This document shows positions 22,124 through 32,963 of a DNA stretch of 64,000 bases, piece after piece. The notes below the pieces were generated by a model. That model ran no database searches, was not told the origin of the DNA, and worked only from the letters and a program-made list of their open reading frames with translations. This DNA comes from Phanerochaete sordida (lineage: Eukaryota > Basidiomycota > Agaricomycetes > Polyporales > Phanerochaetaceae). Location of the stretch: positions 62,001 through 126,000 of the forward strand of contig BPQB01000065.1 in NCBI GenBank assembly GCA_019973155.2, given 5' to 3'. Every line of letters starts with the position of its first letter. Within the stretch, counting starts at the first letter, position 1. The translations under genes and the position numbers were made by a program.

Positions 22124-23541
22124 TTAACAGCACCGTGATGTCGGTGATGTCGTCTTGACGGCGAGTCCGTCATTCCTTGGCTGAAGTAAATTTGACACCG
22201 GGGGACCGTTAGACAGCGAAGCGTGTTCATCATCAGCGGCTAGCAGATGGCTGGCGACTCGCCCGATCTTCATCAAGCACGCTCTTTCGCACCGTCTCGT
22301 CGCGCTCAAGTACCATCTCGACATACTGGCTAAACTCGACGCTCGTCTCCGTGGAGTAAATCTTCCTTCTGCGCCTCAAGTTGTGCCTCCTCTGTGTCGG
22401 CAGACCTCGCGCTCGGCCGATGCGCCGCGGATGGTATGCGAGCGCGAAGGTCTTGCATGCGAGCGAGTTGACTCTACCATACATTTACTTGAAGGGGTGA
22501 CTCTATAAGCGGAAATATCGCGCGCGTAATTCTGCAGCCACGAACGCGCGTTCACGAAGCCTGTGGGAATATGTAAAAAAACGGAGTCCTCAAGTCAACT
22601 ATGGCTGTGCGTACTTTACCGTGAAACGGTGGCGCCATACACAAGCAGGCAGCTGGGCTACGCCACGGTCAGTAGTACGATCGAATGATTGAGCGGAAGG
22701 ACTCGGTTCTAGCAATGTCCCAGCCTGACGACGGCGCGCCGCGCAATCAGCCAGGAACGGAGCCACAGCGCAGGCACTCGACGGGCACGGCGCACATCAC
22801 AGCCTCGTCACTTTGTTCCGTTCAGACATCGTGATAAGCTTTGAGTCAAAATCATCCCAACCAACCTGGCAAGAGCTGCGCTCGTCATCCGGGAAATGGC
22901 AGACGGTGCAAGGCAGTACTGTACGCGCAGTAGCATCGGGGGCTGCGAGGAAGCGTTGGTCGGCGCGACAGATCAGCAGCGGGAGCTTTTCAGCCGCAGC
23001 ATCACCCCTGTACAGCTTCAGCTATGCGTGCTAGGAATGAACTGAAGGCACCGAGAAGGCACACACAGGGTGGGCCTGGCGTTTTTACAGGGCACTCAAA
23101 AGGCCATAAAATGGCAAAAGTAGATCTGCTATCTTAAGCGCTTTTCGCGGTCCAAAAACAAGGTTGGAGCATCATTTTTGACCGCATTTGTCCGCAAGAC
23201 CATAATTAGACAGCATTGTAGTATTCTTGATCGCCTGATTTTCGACCATATTGTTGATCTATCTCCTACTATGGGCCAGGATAAGGCTCCGAATGAAAAG
23301 TGTGAACAAGAGCCCGAATCAAGAGTACTATAATGTTGTCTAGTTATGGTCTAGCAGACGAACGCGGTTAAAAATGATACTCCAGTCTTGTTTTTGGACC
23401 GCGAAAAGCGCTTAAGATAGCAGATCTACTTTGGCCATTTTATGGCCATTTTAATGCCCTGTAAAAACGCCAGGCCCACCCTGTGACACCTGAAATGATG
23501 AACTTTGGGACACAACGCCACGCCACTCCGGATCTAGACAT
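22124..23541 (-). pseudogene. Decayed Rab GTPase copy
   Basis: Degenerate paralogue of the Rab gene at 26380-27372. The start region (MSRSGVAW... near 23541), the exon around 22950 encoding ADQRF, the effector/switch exons near 22750-22850 and the C-terminus SPTSRCC (stop at 22124) can all be aligned by eye. It is not functional as a GTPase: the P-loop GDAAVGKSS of the intact gene reads GDAAAEKLP, losing the GKS that binds phosphate. The large exon carrying the G4 NKVDL and G5 SAK motifs is replaced by unrelated sequence between about 22300 and 22540. Its first intron contains a 422-bp transposon-like element (23064-23485). The prenylation tail Cys-Cys is preserved. Confidence 0.85.
23064..23485. 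mobile_element. Non-autonomous DNA element with 122-bp terminal inverted repeats
   Basis: Inverted repeats 23064-23185 and 23364-23485 are almost identical when one is reverse-complemented. They begin CACAGGGTGGGCCTGGCG and share a block reading GATCTGCTATCTTAAGCGC. The element is flanked by ACA on both sides (23061-23063 and 23486-23488), a likely 3-bp target duplication. The intact Rab intron 1 at the same position lacks the insert, which gives the empty site. The 180-bp centre has no coding capacity. It looks like a MITE; a 3-bp duplication and CAC-type ends suggest the CACTA group, but this is inference. Confidence 0.85.
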
Positions 23542-24442
23542 CACGGGCTCCCGAGGCCCAATCTACGCAGAAAGCGATCTTCAAAAGAACTGATCATGAA
23601 TGAGACGATAAATATGCTGCAGAGTAAGGCGTTGAGGTACGGAAACCCAGAGGGTCGCGGGTGAAGGGGGTCGGAGGTCGAAGCTTCGTGATGAACCCAC
23701 AGTCGTGACTCCTACGTCGGGCTGTGAAGAAGGCACATTAACGAGAACAGCAGACTAGCTAGTGTGGTGGGATAATTGAGCATTTTGATGTCTACGGACA
23801 GAAGTAAGAAAAGACGGTGGTGATGGTCGACTCTAAGTTGGGTACAAGTCTGATCCGCTCAGCAGTGCGGCGGCGCGGACCGAGTCCCCGGCTTCCCCTG
23901 CGGACGCGGCGGTCGTTCTGATCATTATTACTTCGTAGAGGGACTGGAGGTCATACATTGATATTTAACAGCTTTTCTTTCTGCGATGAGGAATTGCCTC
24001 ATGTCGACGAATGTCGAAGCAGCTTCTTCGAGATGCGCCGCTAGCGTGCGTTATGGCAAGACCGTGACACCTTCAAAAAGTTGACGCTAGACACGGTGAC
24101 CTTGGACAACGACGGAGCTGGTCTCGAGATCACGGCAAGACTTATGTCCTTGAACTTCTTTGAGTCAATCCGATGATGCTAGCTAGTAAGATCGCACATG
24201 AGGAGGCGCGAAAGGGGACACCGGAACGATATTTCACTGGGTACGCTGACAGACCCAGATCTAGAAACGCTTTCATACGGTATACTCTGCATAATTCCTC
24301 ATATTGATAGCTACAAAGCCACTATGCCTTGCACTATTCCTACACCATCTTGAAATCCGGGTGCGAAGACCACCAGTCTGTCCCCCAGAGAGAAGTCAGT
24401 TACTGCGCAGGAATGGTCTCGAACCCGTCAACAATACCTTGA
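23542..24442. other. Spacer, no gene seen
   Basis: No coding signal. The first 150 bases resemble the region upstream of the intact Rab gene (a GAAGGGGGTC-type block near 23665 and near 27490), so they still belong to the duplicated segment. Confidence 0.4.
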
Positions 24443-25037
24443 TTACGCGGCGGAGACCAAGATCGACTGCGTCCCGGGCGTGAAGCAAAACCCGTTGTCG
24501 AGGCGCGTGCCACAGGTTGAGAGTTGATTGCAGCTGTGCCCACAGCCGCCCCTGTCGCAGAACCCGACGTTGTGCGTCGCGGCGAGGCAGTTCGTGCCGG
24601 GCGCGTTGAGGCACGTCGCACCGCCGTTGTACACCGTGCACGGGCCACCGCAGACGTTGTCGACGCGGTGCGAGCAGTAGGTGACCATCGTGTTCTGCGC
24701 GGAGCGCGGGGTGAGAGGGTTGAGCGGGGCACCGACGAAGGTGAGCTCGGCGGAGGTGGTCGCGATCCAGTGGAGCATTTGCTCATGGGACACGAGGTAT
24801 GTCGCCGTCTTCATAATGATTCGTCAGCGTCATGCTGCCTGCCAGAGAGGGAGCACTCGTTGCATACCTCGTCTCCGGCAACGGGCGCAGCACCGTCCTT
24901 CCCGTGCTGTAGTGCTGTGAGCTCAAGCAGACAGCCTATGCGGATACAAGACTCACCGCGACAGGGGTAGATGAGCCGGTGCCGGCTAAGGCGAGGACAA
25001 CGAAGGCGAGGCCAGCGACGCTGAAGGAGAGATGCAT
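24443..25037 (-). CDS. Small secreted ten-cysteine protein, copy A
   Basis: Secreted protein of unknown function, one of three paralogues in the window. Minus-strand exons 24957-25037 (81 nt), 24868-24906 (39 nt) and 24443-24808 (366 nt), 161 aa. Exon 1 encodes a signal peptide (MHLSFSVAGLAFVVLALAG). Exon 3 begins TATYLVSHEQMLHWIATT, then AELTFVGAPLNPL, then the cysteine-rich core with ten cysteines including CGGPCTVYNGGATC, GTNCLAATHNVGFC and CGTRLDNGFC, and ends TPGTQSILV. The even cysteine number suggests five disulphides. The start at 25037 is chosen because the longer frame upstream (to 25160) lacks a signal peptide and copies B and C start at the same residue. Orphan; I know no biochemical function for this family. 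Confidence 0.85.
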
Positions 25038-25110
25038 GCTGGAGATGAGACCGTTCGATGAAGTTGAGAGGTAGCTCTTGCCCTGCGTCGAAGTAGGGCT
25101 GGGGCCCCGC

Positions 25111-25119
25111 CTTTTGTAC
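25111..25119 (-). promoter_or_regulatory. TATA-like box of copy A
   Basis: Minus-strand TACAAAAGG about 75 bases upstream of the ATG at 25037, in the same position as the TATAAAAG-type boxes of copies B and C. One base off consensus. Confidence 0.4.
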
Positions 25120-25540
25120 ATCTGGTCATACATGATCTTGCTCGATATGCCAGAGAGCACCTGATCAAAATTTTCTGCGTGAACCGAAGACCGTGGGCAC
25201 TTCTACGAACGTTGGCCTTGAATATGTGCCTTGGCTTGCCGTCCGTCTGCATCCCTCGCACGTAATTACTCTTCTCGAGTTTACACCTTGACCGCAGCTG
25301 GGCATACGGTAAGTACAATCACCCAACGCCGCGCACCATCAGTCAAGCAATCAGCTCGGGCGTCGTACCTGCGAGAAGACTTGTCTGGGTATGGTATCAC
25401 TCTGCTCGCGGGATATCCGTGTCGCCTGTCATCTTGACGCAAGCGGAAATTCTGGGCTTAGGCTGGCATATTAGGATTTCGTGCTACGAGGAAGGTCAGT
25501 GGTCACGACTCGGGCGGTGACATATATTTTCTCACCTGAT

Positions 25541-25832
25541 GATTGAGAAGCACTACAGGCGCAGAAACAATAGCTATATTTCAGAAGGTCTGTCAGCTGC
25601 TTGCGTGCCATCCATCATCAAGGTCTTGACTTGACCCGGAAAGCGCGTGTCTGTGGCTCGATAACTGCTGGGTTTGTGCTGTCGAACACCCTGGTAAGAC
25701 CTCGTCTGTCGCGATGGTGTAGTGACTTGTACGGGTGGCTTTCAATCGTGGTGCGGAGCTATGGCTTGTATAGGCGGAGACTTTGAGTCTACAGCAAGAA
25801 GCCCTTGTCACCTCTGACATTGTATGGACCTT
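25541..25832. repeat. Duplicated non-coding block, copy 1
   Basis: Similar by eye to 37046-37388: both run from a GA(T/C)TGAGAAGC(A/G)CTAC block through GGTCTTGACTTG and AAAGCGCGTG to a block ending GGACCTT, in the same order. Each copy lies about 500 bases upstream of a secreted-protein gene (copies A and B), so the blocks were probably duplicated with those genes. Confidence 0.65.
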
Positions 25833-26379
25833 GCTTATAACCGCATGACCCGGCGTCAGAAGTACGCCCTTCTCGTCGTTTAGGAGAGCTGCATCCTAAC
25901 CTCAAGGCGCGAGACGCTGTAGAGCATACTCGACGTAAGTTACTAGCGGTGGGCGAGAGAGTGCTGAAGATTGCTCTTGAGTCTACTCATGATTCTGAAA
26001 CTTAGAGAATTAAATCAGTCGTCCTCCACGCTAAGCCGACGGACGCCATGTCATACCTGGATATCTCCCTCTGGACGTTTTGTAGGACACTCGCGGCTTC
26101 CTCGACCAATTCATCTGCCGTTCGACAGCGCAAAATTACAGCATGCACACGTTATGGAAAACGCGATTCCACGCAGCGTGCGAGACCGAATGCATCGTAA
26201 ATCCAGCTGTATGATGATACATAGATTAAAATACACATGCACGAGACAAGACAAAAAGCTGAAACAAAGAAATACAACACACGTATGCGCCATCTCACAT
26301 GATGTCCATGTCCGTGGTCGTACACTTTGGTATACATGGACTGGAATGTCCTTGGATGTTGCTATCGCAAGCCGACATT

Positions 26380-27372
<993 letters not shown>

Positions 27373-29296
27373 CGCAGCTTCTATCGCCCAAGTTACGCCG
27401 AGTCCAGGCAAGCAGACGGCCTTGTCAAAGGTCAAAGACAGACGAGTGTGACCTAGTAAGAAACAGAGCTGAAGAGCGAGGGGTGTCGAAGGAGGGGGTC
27501 TACGAGGGTCGCGAGTATGGCTTCGGAGATGGTGGTAGGAGGTCGGAACCGCGCCGAACCCGTTGTGGCAACCCCCGCTCTGGCGCTTCAACGCAGCTTC
27601 GCCTTGGGCCAGCCTGCTCGCCGCGCACGTCCTTCAAGTTCAAGATGAAGTAAATGGTGTGTGTATCGCTGTGAATTACGCGTAACATCCACGCTGTCGG
27701 CTGTGTGAGCTACATGATAGTTGCAAAGTAAGAGTCCCTACGAAACGCGGGGCGAGAAATGATTTGACCACCCTTCTAAGCGCCGCGAACAGCGTTTTCT
27801 GTCTTGCTCCTGACCATCATCTCCACGCCATGCGCGACCTCTGCCTCGCTCACGCCAAACATGCCATTTCACCGAGTTACAGACGCGTCAAAATGGCTAC
27901 GTGAGACATAGCAATAGCCAAGGCTCCCCGCCTCTTGAATACTGTTCGGGGTCAGCTTCTCCCAATCAGTGCACATTACTCACATATCATCGTACTCGTC
28001 GCCACAGATGGAGCATTTACAACTGAGTCATTTGTCCATTTACGCTGCGTTCTGGACTCCGCGGACCATATCGCGCCCTCGACTTCCTCGGGCATATATC
28101 GAAGTGCGCCACGGCCCGCCCATCCTGCGCTGCGACAACGCGTCCCTTTCGACGTTCGGGCAAGTCAAAGTTGCATATGAAGACAATGCGGAAAGAACTG
28201 TCTTCACACGTCAGAGTCAGTGCACAAGCCGAGGCGGTACCGTCGCCGTTCGCCCGACTTGACGATGCGCAAGACGCGTTCGTCACAGCCGATGTCGGCG
28301 GTTAGACAGGCCATATGGTGAGCCTATATTCACATCTATCGAGTCTTCCTAGAAGGAGCTGTTTTGAGCGGCATCGCGACCAGTCCTCATCTCCGAGGGA
28401 TGGTCGCGGTGGGGCGCATGTACAATGCTGTGTGTAGACCGTCATCTTGACGTACTGGACGTGCTTCGTGAAGCTAGAATCCCCGACGAGGTTCTTCCTT
28501 AGTCTAGGGGGTGGTGCGGTTGCCATCGCGCCGCGTCGCCCCCGACGGCGCCGCCTCTGCCGCCTCGGGGCGGGCGTGACCACAATGGGTAACGTCACGG
28601 CGGGGTGCCTCCTGACCCCAGCGCGCTCGTTCAGGAAAGCCCTCCCGCGCTGTTCGAACTGCGCAGCACACGATAGGCCGCCGCCAGCCAATGGAAGCAT
28701 ACCGAGGCGGTAATCCAGCCGCATGTTTGGCCAGAGCAAGGGAGCTCAGGGCTACCCTTGCATAGCTTTGGTTTGCGGTGAATCTCTAGATGCCTTGAGG
28801 CTCCTCGCAAACCTACCTTTCACCAATAGGAATACCTCGATTCATGGGGACCGAGAGTGCTGTCGCTGCTGAAAGCCTATGACAGATGTTCCTGACTTAC
28901 GCTGACGGTCAACTATACCATCTGTCTCCTCCAGCAGGGCAATGAATTCCCCGACGCCTCTTCAGGTGTTCGCTAGAAGTGCCTGGAATGCTGCACATTG
29001 GACACTGGGTCTTTGAAAGGCGGTCGACGCCGCCAATCGGACACGGCGCGGGCATCTGGTGCTGCGCGCGCCCGAATTGGCGACCTCGAGTCATCCGCGC
29101 CCTGCCCAAATGCAGCATGCGTGCGACTCATGCCGAGAACCGCGCTGCTCCATGCGCGCGACGCTAGCACGCTATCTTGACTTCTTTCTGGCGTGCGCTA
29201 TAAAGCGCTGCGCTGCGACGCCCTGTCGGCGGTGGTCTCTTTCGCCCCGCCGTCGCTCTTTCTGTCTTTCTGTCTCTCCCTTCTCCGCTATCGGCC
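27373..29296. other. Spacer, no gene seen
   Basis: About 1.9 kb with several short open frames on both strands but no recognisable domain, signal peptide or consistent splice structure. The part next to 27373 is the Rab promoter. Confidence 0.4.
29199..29204 (+). promoter_or_regulatory. TATA box
   Basis: TATAAA 93 bases upstream of the ATG at 29297, followed by a pyrimidine-rich leader (CTTTCTGTCTTTCTGTCTCT type). Confidence 0.5.
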
Positions 29297-29960
29297 ATGT
29301 CCTCCCCCTTCCAGTTTTCCAGGGAGTACCTTGAGCAGATCATCGCTGCTCAACAGGCCTACACCTTCCACACCCAATACTCGCCGCACGACCCGCCAAA
29401 TGACTTCATTCCCTTGTACGCCTGCCGTCGCCGTTCCTCGGACCCTTCTCTGTCTACGTCGACATGGGGAGCATCTCCACCATCTTACGATGACTTGATG
29501 GTCTGTCAAGTTGTTCTCTTGCTTGAGACTAGACAGCTCAGTTCCAGCAGCGAACGGTGGATGCCCGTCATGTCAACCAGCAGCCTCGCTTCAGGTCAAG
29601 CGTAGCCTTGGTACGTCTTGGCGCAGACTATTGGTCAATTCCCCTGCTCATCAGCGCGGCAGTCTGACATACTCGAAGAGGACGATGTAGAGGTCATCAT
29701 CTGCGACATTGTTCCTCCGTCCCCCACTTCGTCTACGAAGTCCGCTTCGACGTCGTCGTCCCTCCGCCTTCGAGGCAAGATTGCCAGGTCTGCCATCTCT
29801 GGAAAACTGCTCGTATGTGCCTTATCATGTCCCGAAGGCCTTCTGCTGATCTGTTCGCCAGCATATCGCTCGAAGCTTGCGCGTCAAGTTCCAGAAACGC
29901 CATCCGGCGGCCATCGTAAATAACGGCACTAAAGCCGGCCTTGACCTCTTCGACTCTTAG
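29297..29960 (+). CDS. Hypothetical protein, four exons
   Basis: Unrecognised protein of 173 aa. Exons 29297-29500, 29542-29610, 29663-29812 and 29862-29960 join in frame with GT-AG introns of 41-52 nt, and each join is needed to avoid stops, which supports a real gene. Composition: N-terminal FSREYLEQIIAAQQAY (helical), a Ser/Pro-rich middle (SPPSYDDL), an acidic hydrophobic patch ILEEDDVEVIICDIVPP, a low-complexity Ser/Thr run, then a basic C-terminus (LRLRGKIARSAI, HIARSLRVKFQKRH). No signal peptide or membrane helix. The acidic patch and basic tail could make it a nuclear or regulatory protein, but I cannot place it in a family. A TATA box lies 93 bases upstream. Confidence 0.6.
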
Positions 29961-30691
29961 AAACCTTCCCTTGCATACACCCCACTTGCATATGAGCCTG
30001 TTCACACCCCCCACTCGTTTCTGCCATCTGGCTTTGCAACGTTCGCGTCGATCGCACACAGTCTCGCCCGTATCGGTCATCTTTTGTATCATTAGTGCGT
30101 CGGATATTCCTGCGGAAATCTTGGTCGCTGAGTTGTATCACTTAGAGAACTCTGGAAATATAGCATAAGCAATAATGGAGCTACTTTCTACCCTCGTCGT
30201 GGTGTCTGATCCTGAAGTCAGAGACATTGACCGTGAGAACGTTGGCAGTAAGAAATCTTCTGTCAGTCAGTAAGTACGGTAAGCGCCTTTGACGTTTACG
30301 TCCGCCGCTGTTTCGTCTCATGATTAACCGTCAATGCAGTGTCCGCATACCGTGCGCCATGCTTCCGGGAGCGAGGATACCGGCAGCGGTAACGCATGGT
30401 ATTCAGGTGTTGTCATTCCGGAGCACCCTGACCTTACTACACACGACAGCTCAGCCTCGGGCTTGCTAGAAGCGGGCCTCGGTGTCGGGGGATCGACCAG
30501 TCGAGCTGACCGAAGCAGCGACACTCACGGATCGGCAAAAGACACGATGCGACGAGGCCATGTCGTCTTGTGGGGAGACCTATCATAGGCGATCTATAAA
30601 GCCGGCGCAAAAGCGACGGTTTGTCGGTGACCTCCTCCCCCCCGCCTCCTGCCTCCGCTTTTTCGGCCCGCGAGCGTACCCGGAGACACGC
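29961..30691. other. Spacer, no gene seen
   Basis: Between the orphan gene and the MFS transporter. A TATAAA at 30595-30600 probably serves the transporter. Confidence 0.4.
30595..30600 (+). promoter_or_regulatory. TATA box of the MFS gene
   Basis: TATAAA in the context GATCTATAAAGCC, about 92 bases before the ATG at 30692. Confidence 0.5.
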
Positions 30692-32579
30692 ATGTCGAGC
30701 CGAGACTCATCTCCTGCGCCGATCGACGGCGGCTATTACTCGTCGAGGGACGAGGAACGCACCGTGTCGTCCGCGCACGAGGCCCCTGCTGCCGCTGAGA
30801 AGTTCGCGGACCAGGACCCGGAGAAGCAGACCAGCGACTCCGTCGTCAGCGCATCACCAGCACCTCCACAAGTCCCAGATGGTGGTCTTACGGCGTGGCT
30901 GGTCGTCTTAGCTGTGAGTATCTCAACAATCCCGGACATAACTTTGCTAAATTCCCCAGTCTACGCTCGCGACCTTCAATACGTTCGGATTCATTAACGC
31001 CTGGGGAGTAGGTCACATCTTCATATTGAGCCACGTAAATTACTGAAGCCGGGACAGGTTTTTCAAGAGTACTACCAGCAAACTCTGCTTCACGACCGGT
31101 CGTCATCTACGATGTGAGTGCCCGTACGGACAAAGCCAGCGACAGACGGGTCTGACTTCCCCACAGCGCGTGGATCGGTTCGCTACAGGTATGTCTCGTG
31201 CGATAGACCCCTACATGTGCTGATACCCCGTTATCACCAGTATGCCCTAATTTTTATGACGGGCCTGCCACTGGGACGCCTGTTCGACAAAGGCTGGGTC
31301 AAGGTGCCTGTCACCTGCGCGACCGCCACCCTCGTCACGGGGACTTTTCTCGTGGCGCAGTGCACGCACTACTGGCATTTCTTGCTGTGTCAGGGCTTCT
31401 TCATCGGGGTCAGCCCAGAACCTTCACTAATTTGGGCATTTCCCTAACCTGCAAATTCCAGATCTCCTGCGGATTCATCATGATGCCCGCCGTGAGCGTG
31501 ATCCCGCAGTGGTTTCGGAGGCGCAAGGGAGTCGCTTACAGCTTCGTCGGTATTGGCTCCAGCCTTGGTGGCGTCATCTATCCTATCGTCGCGCGAAAAC
31601 TTATTTCTGAGGTCGGGTACGCGCATCCCTTCCGTTCAGCTCTGCGCATATTTACAGAAAGTTTAGGTTTCAGTGGACCATGCGCATCATAGGTTTCATG
31701 CAGCTCGCTCTGCTGATTCCGACATGCCTTTTCATGGCGCGTAATTTTCCGCCTAAAGAGAACCTGCCGCCGTTGAGCTTGGTGCACTACCGTAATCCCG
31801 CATTCTCATTTTACTGCGCTGCCGGTTTCGTTGCATACCTCGGACTCTTCACTGTACGTCGTCGTGACGCTCTGCACCGGTCTCGTCGTAGCTGATTTTT
31901 ATGACAGGTGTTGACCTACATCGACGTCGCTGCACGAGCGGCAGGCCAGCCCGACGAATTTTCGTTCTACCTTGTCGCTATCGCCAATGCGGGCTCCACA
32001 GTGGGGCGGCTCGTGGGCGGTGTCGCAGCCGACAAACTCGGTAGGTCCCGCAGTGCAAACGCGACGGGTAAGCGGCTCTAACGAAGCTACAGGGCCCTTC
32101 AATACCATCACCACAGGCACCTTCATCGCAGGAATCATGACGTACGCGTGGCCTTATGCGACGGGCGCAGGCGCGCTCGTCATTGTCGCACTAATTTACG
32201 GGTACGACGTTCTCCGGTTGAAGTGTGACCAGACATACTCACACAGCTGCAGAGCCGCGTCTGGCGTATTTGTTGGGATCTTCGCGACGCCCCTTGCGGA
32301 GATGGGCGACATCCAAGATTTCGGGCAGCGCATGGGCCTCTTCCTCACGACCATGTCTTTTGGCGCCGTCGCAGGACCACCGATCTCAGGTGCGATCGCT
32401 GGGACGAACGGCAATTTTGACATGGTGGGCGTGTATGCTGGTACGTGTTGGTCCATATTGCGCGTGTGCGGGGCGAGCCTGACGCATGGTCCTGTGTAGG
32501 GTCGACGGTAATGGGTGGTGTCATTCTGATGCTTACGGCAAGATACTTCGTCCTTCGCCGCCTGTGGGGCAGGGTATAG
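30692..32579 (+). CDS. MFS transporter, monocarboxylate-transporter type
   Basis: Membrane transporter of the major facilitator superfamily, MCT/Mch branch. Eleven exons (30692-30913, 30960-31007, 31058-31113, 31167-31188, 31241-31408, 31462-31616, 31667-31853, 31908-32040, 32093-32201, 32253-32440, 32500-32579) join in frame to 455 aa. The N-terminal 65 residues are hydrophilic and Ser/Glu-rich (cytosolic). PDGGLTAWLVVLA then opens TM1; P-D-G-G-x-x-(G/A)-W is the MCT signature. NTFGFINAWGVFQEYY, WIGSLQ, GPLxGRLFDKG-like GLPLGRLFDKGW and SVIPQWFRRRKGVAYSFVGIGSSLGG follow the family order. The second half has ATPLAEMGDI and FLTTMSFGAVAGPPISGAI. About 12 hydrophobic segments. Fungal members of this branch are mostly orphan transporters, so the substrate is unknown. 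Confidence 0.88.
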
Positions 32580-32963
32580 CATGTGTCCCGGGGCCTGTAG
32601 GAATTCAATAGGAACTCGACATGCGTGCCGCCACTTCTTGCGAACGCGGATGAGTTGCCCACATGCTTCTCTTTCCTATCTTATCTGCGTTTCCGCGTGC
32701 ATGCGTACTAAGTTCGCAGATAGATGACCGTGTTCATCGTTCTCGAGAGCGACAGCGGAAGGCAGCTCATGCTTGAGTGTCTTCGCTCCTGGTCCTTGTT
32801 GGTCGCAAGACCCTGTCCGATGACCTGGAGAATCTCCTCGAACCCGCGGCAGCGCATCGGCTGTGCTCCCGGGCCGCGACCTCAGCCAGGAAGCAAGAGA
32901 TGTGAGTATATATATTCCAGCGCGCGTCCCTGTTGATTGAACAGATCGTTTGACAGCGCCACC
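32580..32963. other. Spacer and GH20 promoter
   Basis: No gene. Contains the TATA box at 32907-32915. Confidence 0.4.
32907..32915 (+). promoter_or_regulatory. TATA box of the hexosaminidase gene
   Basis: TATATATAT about 50 bases upstream of the ATG at 32964. Confidence 0.5.

Larger units (their letters stand above)
25038..26379. other. Spacer with duplicated block, no gene seen
   Basis: Upstream of secreted-protein copy A. Contains the duplicated block 25541-25832 (listed separately) and, at 26200-26340, the 3' flank shared with the Rab pseudogene. No convincing gene. Confidence 0.45.
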
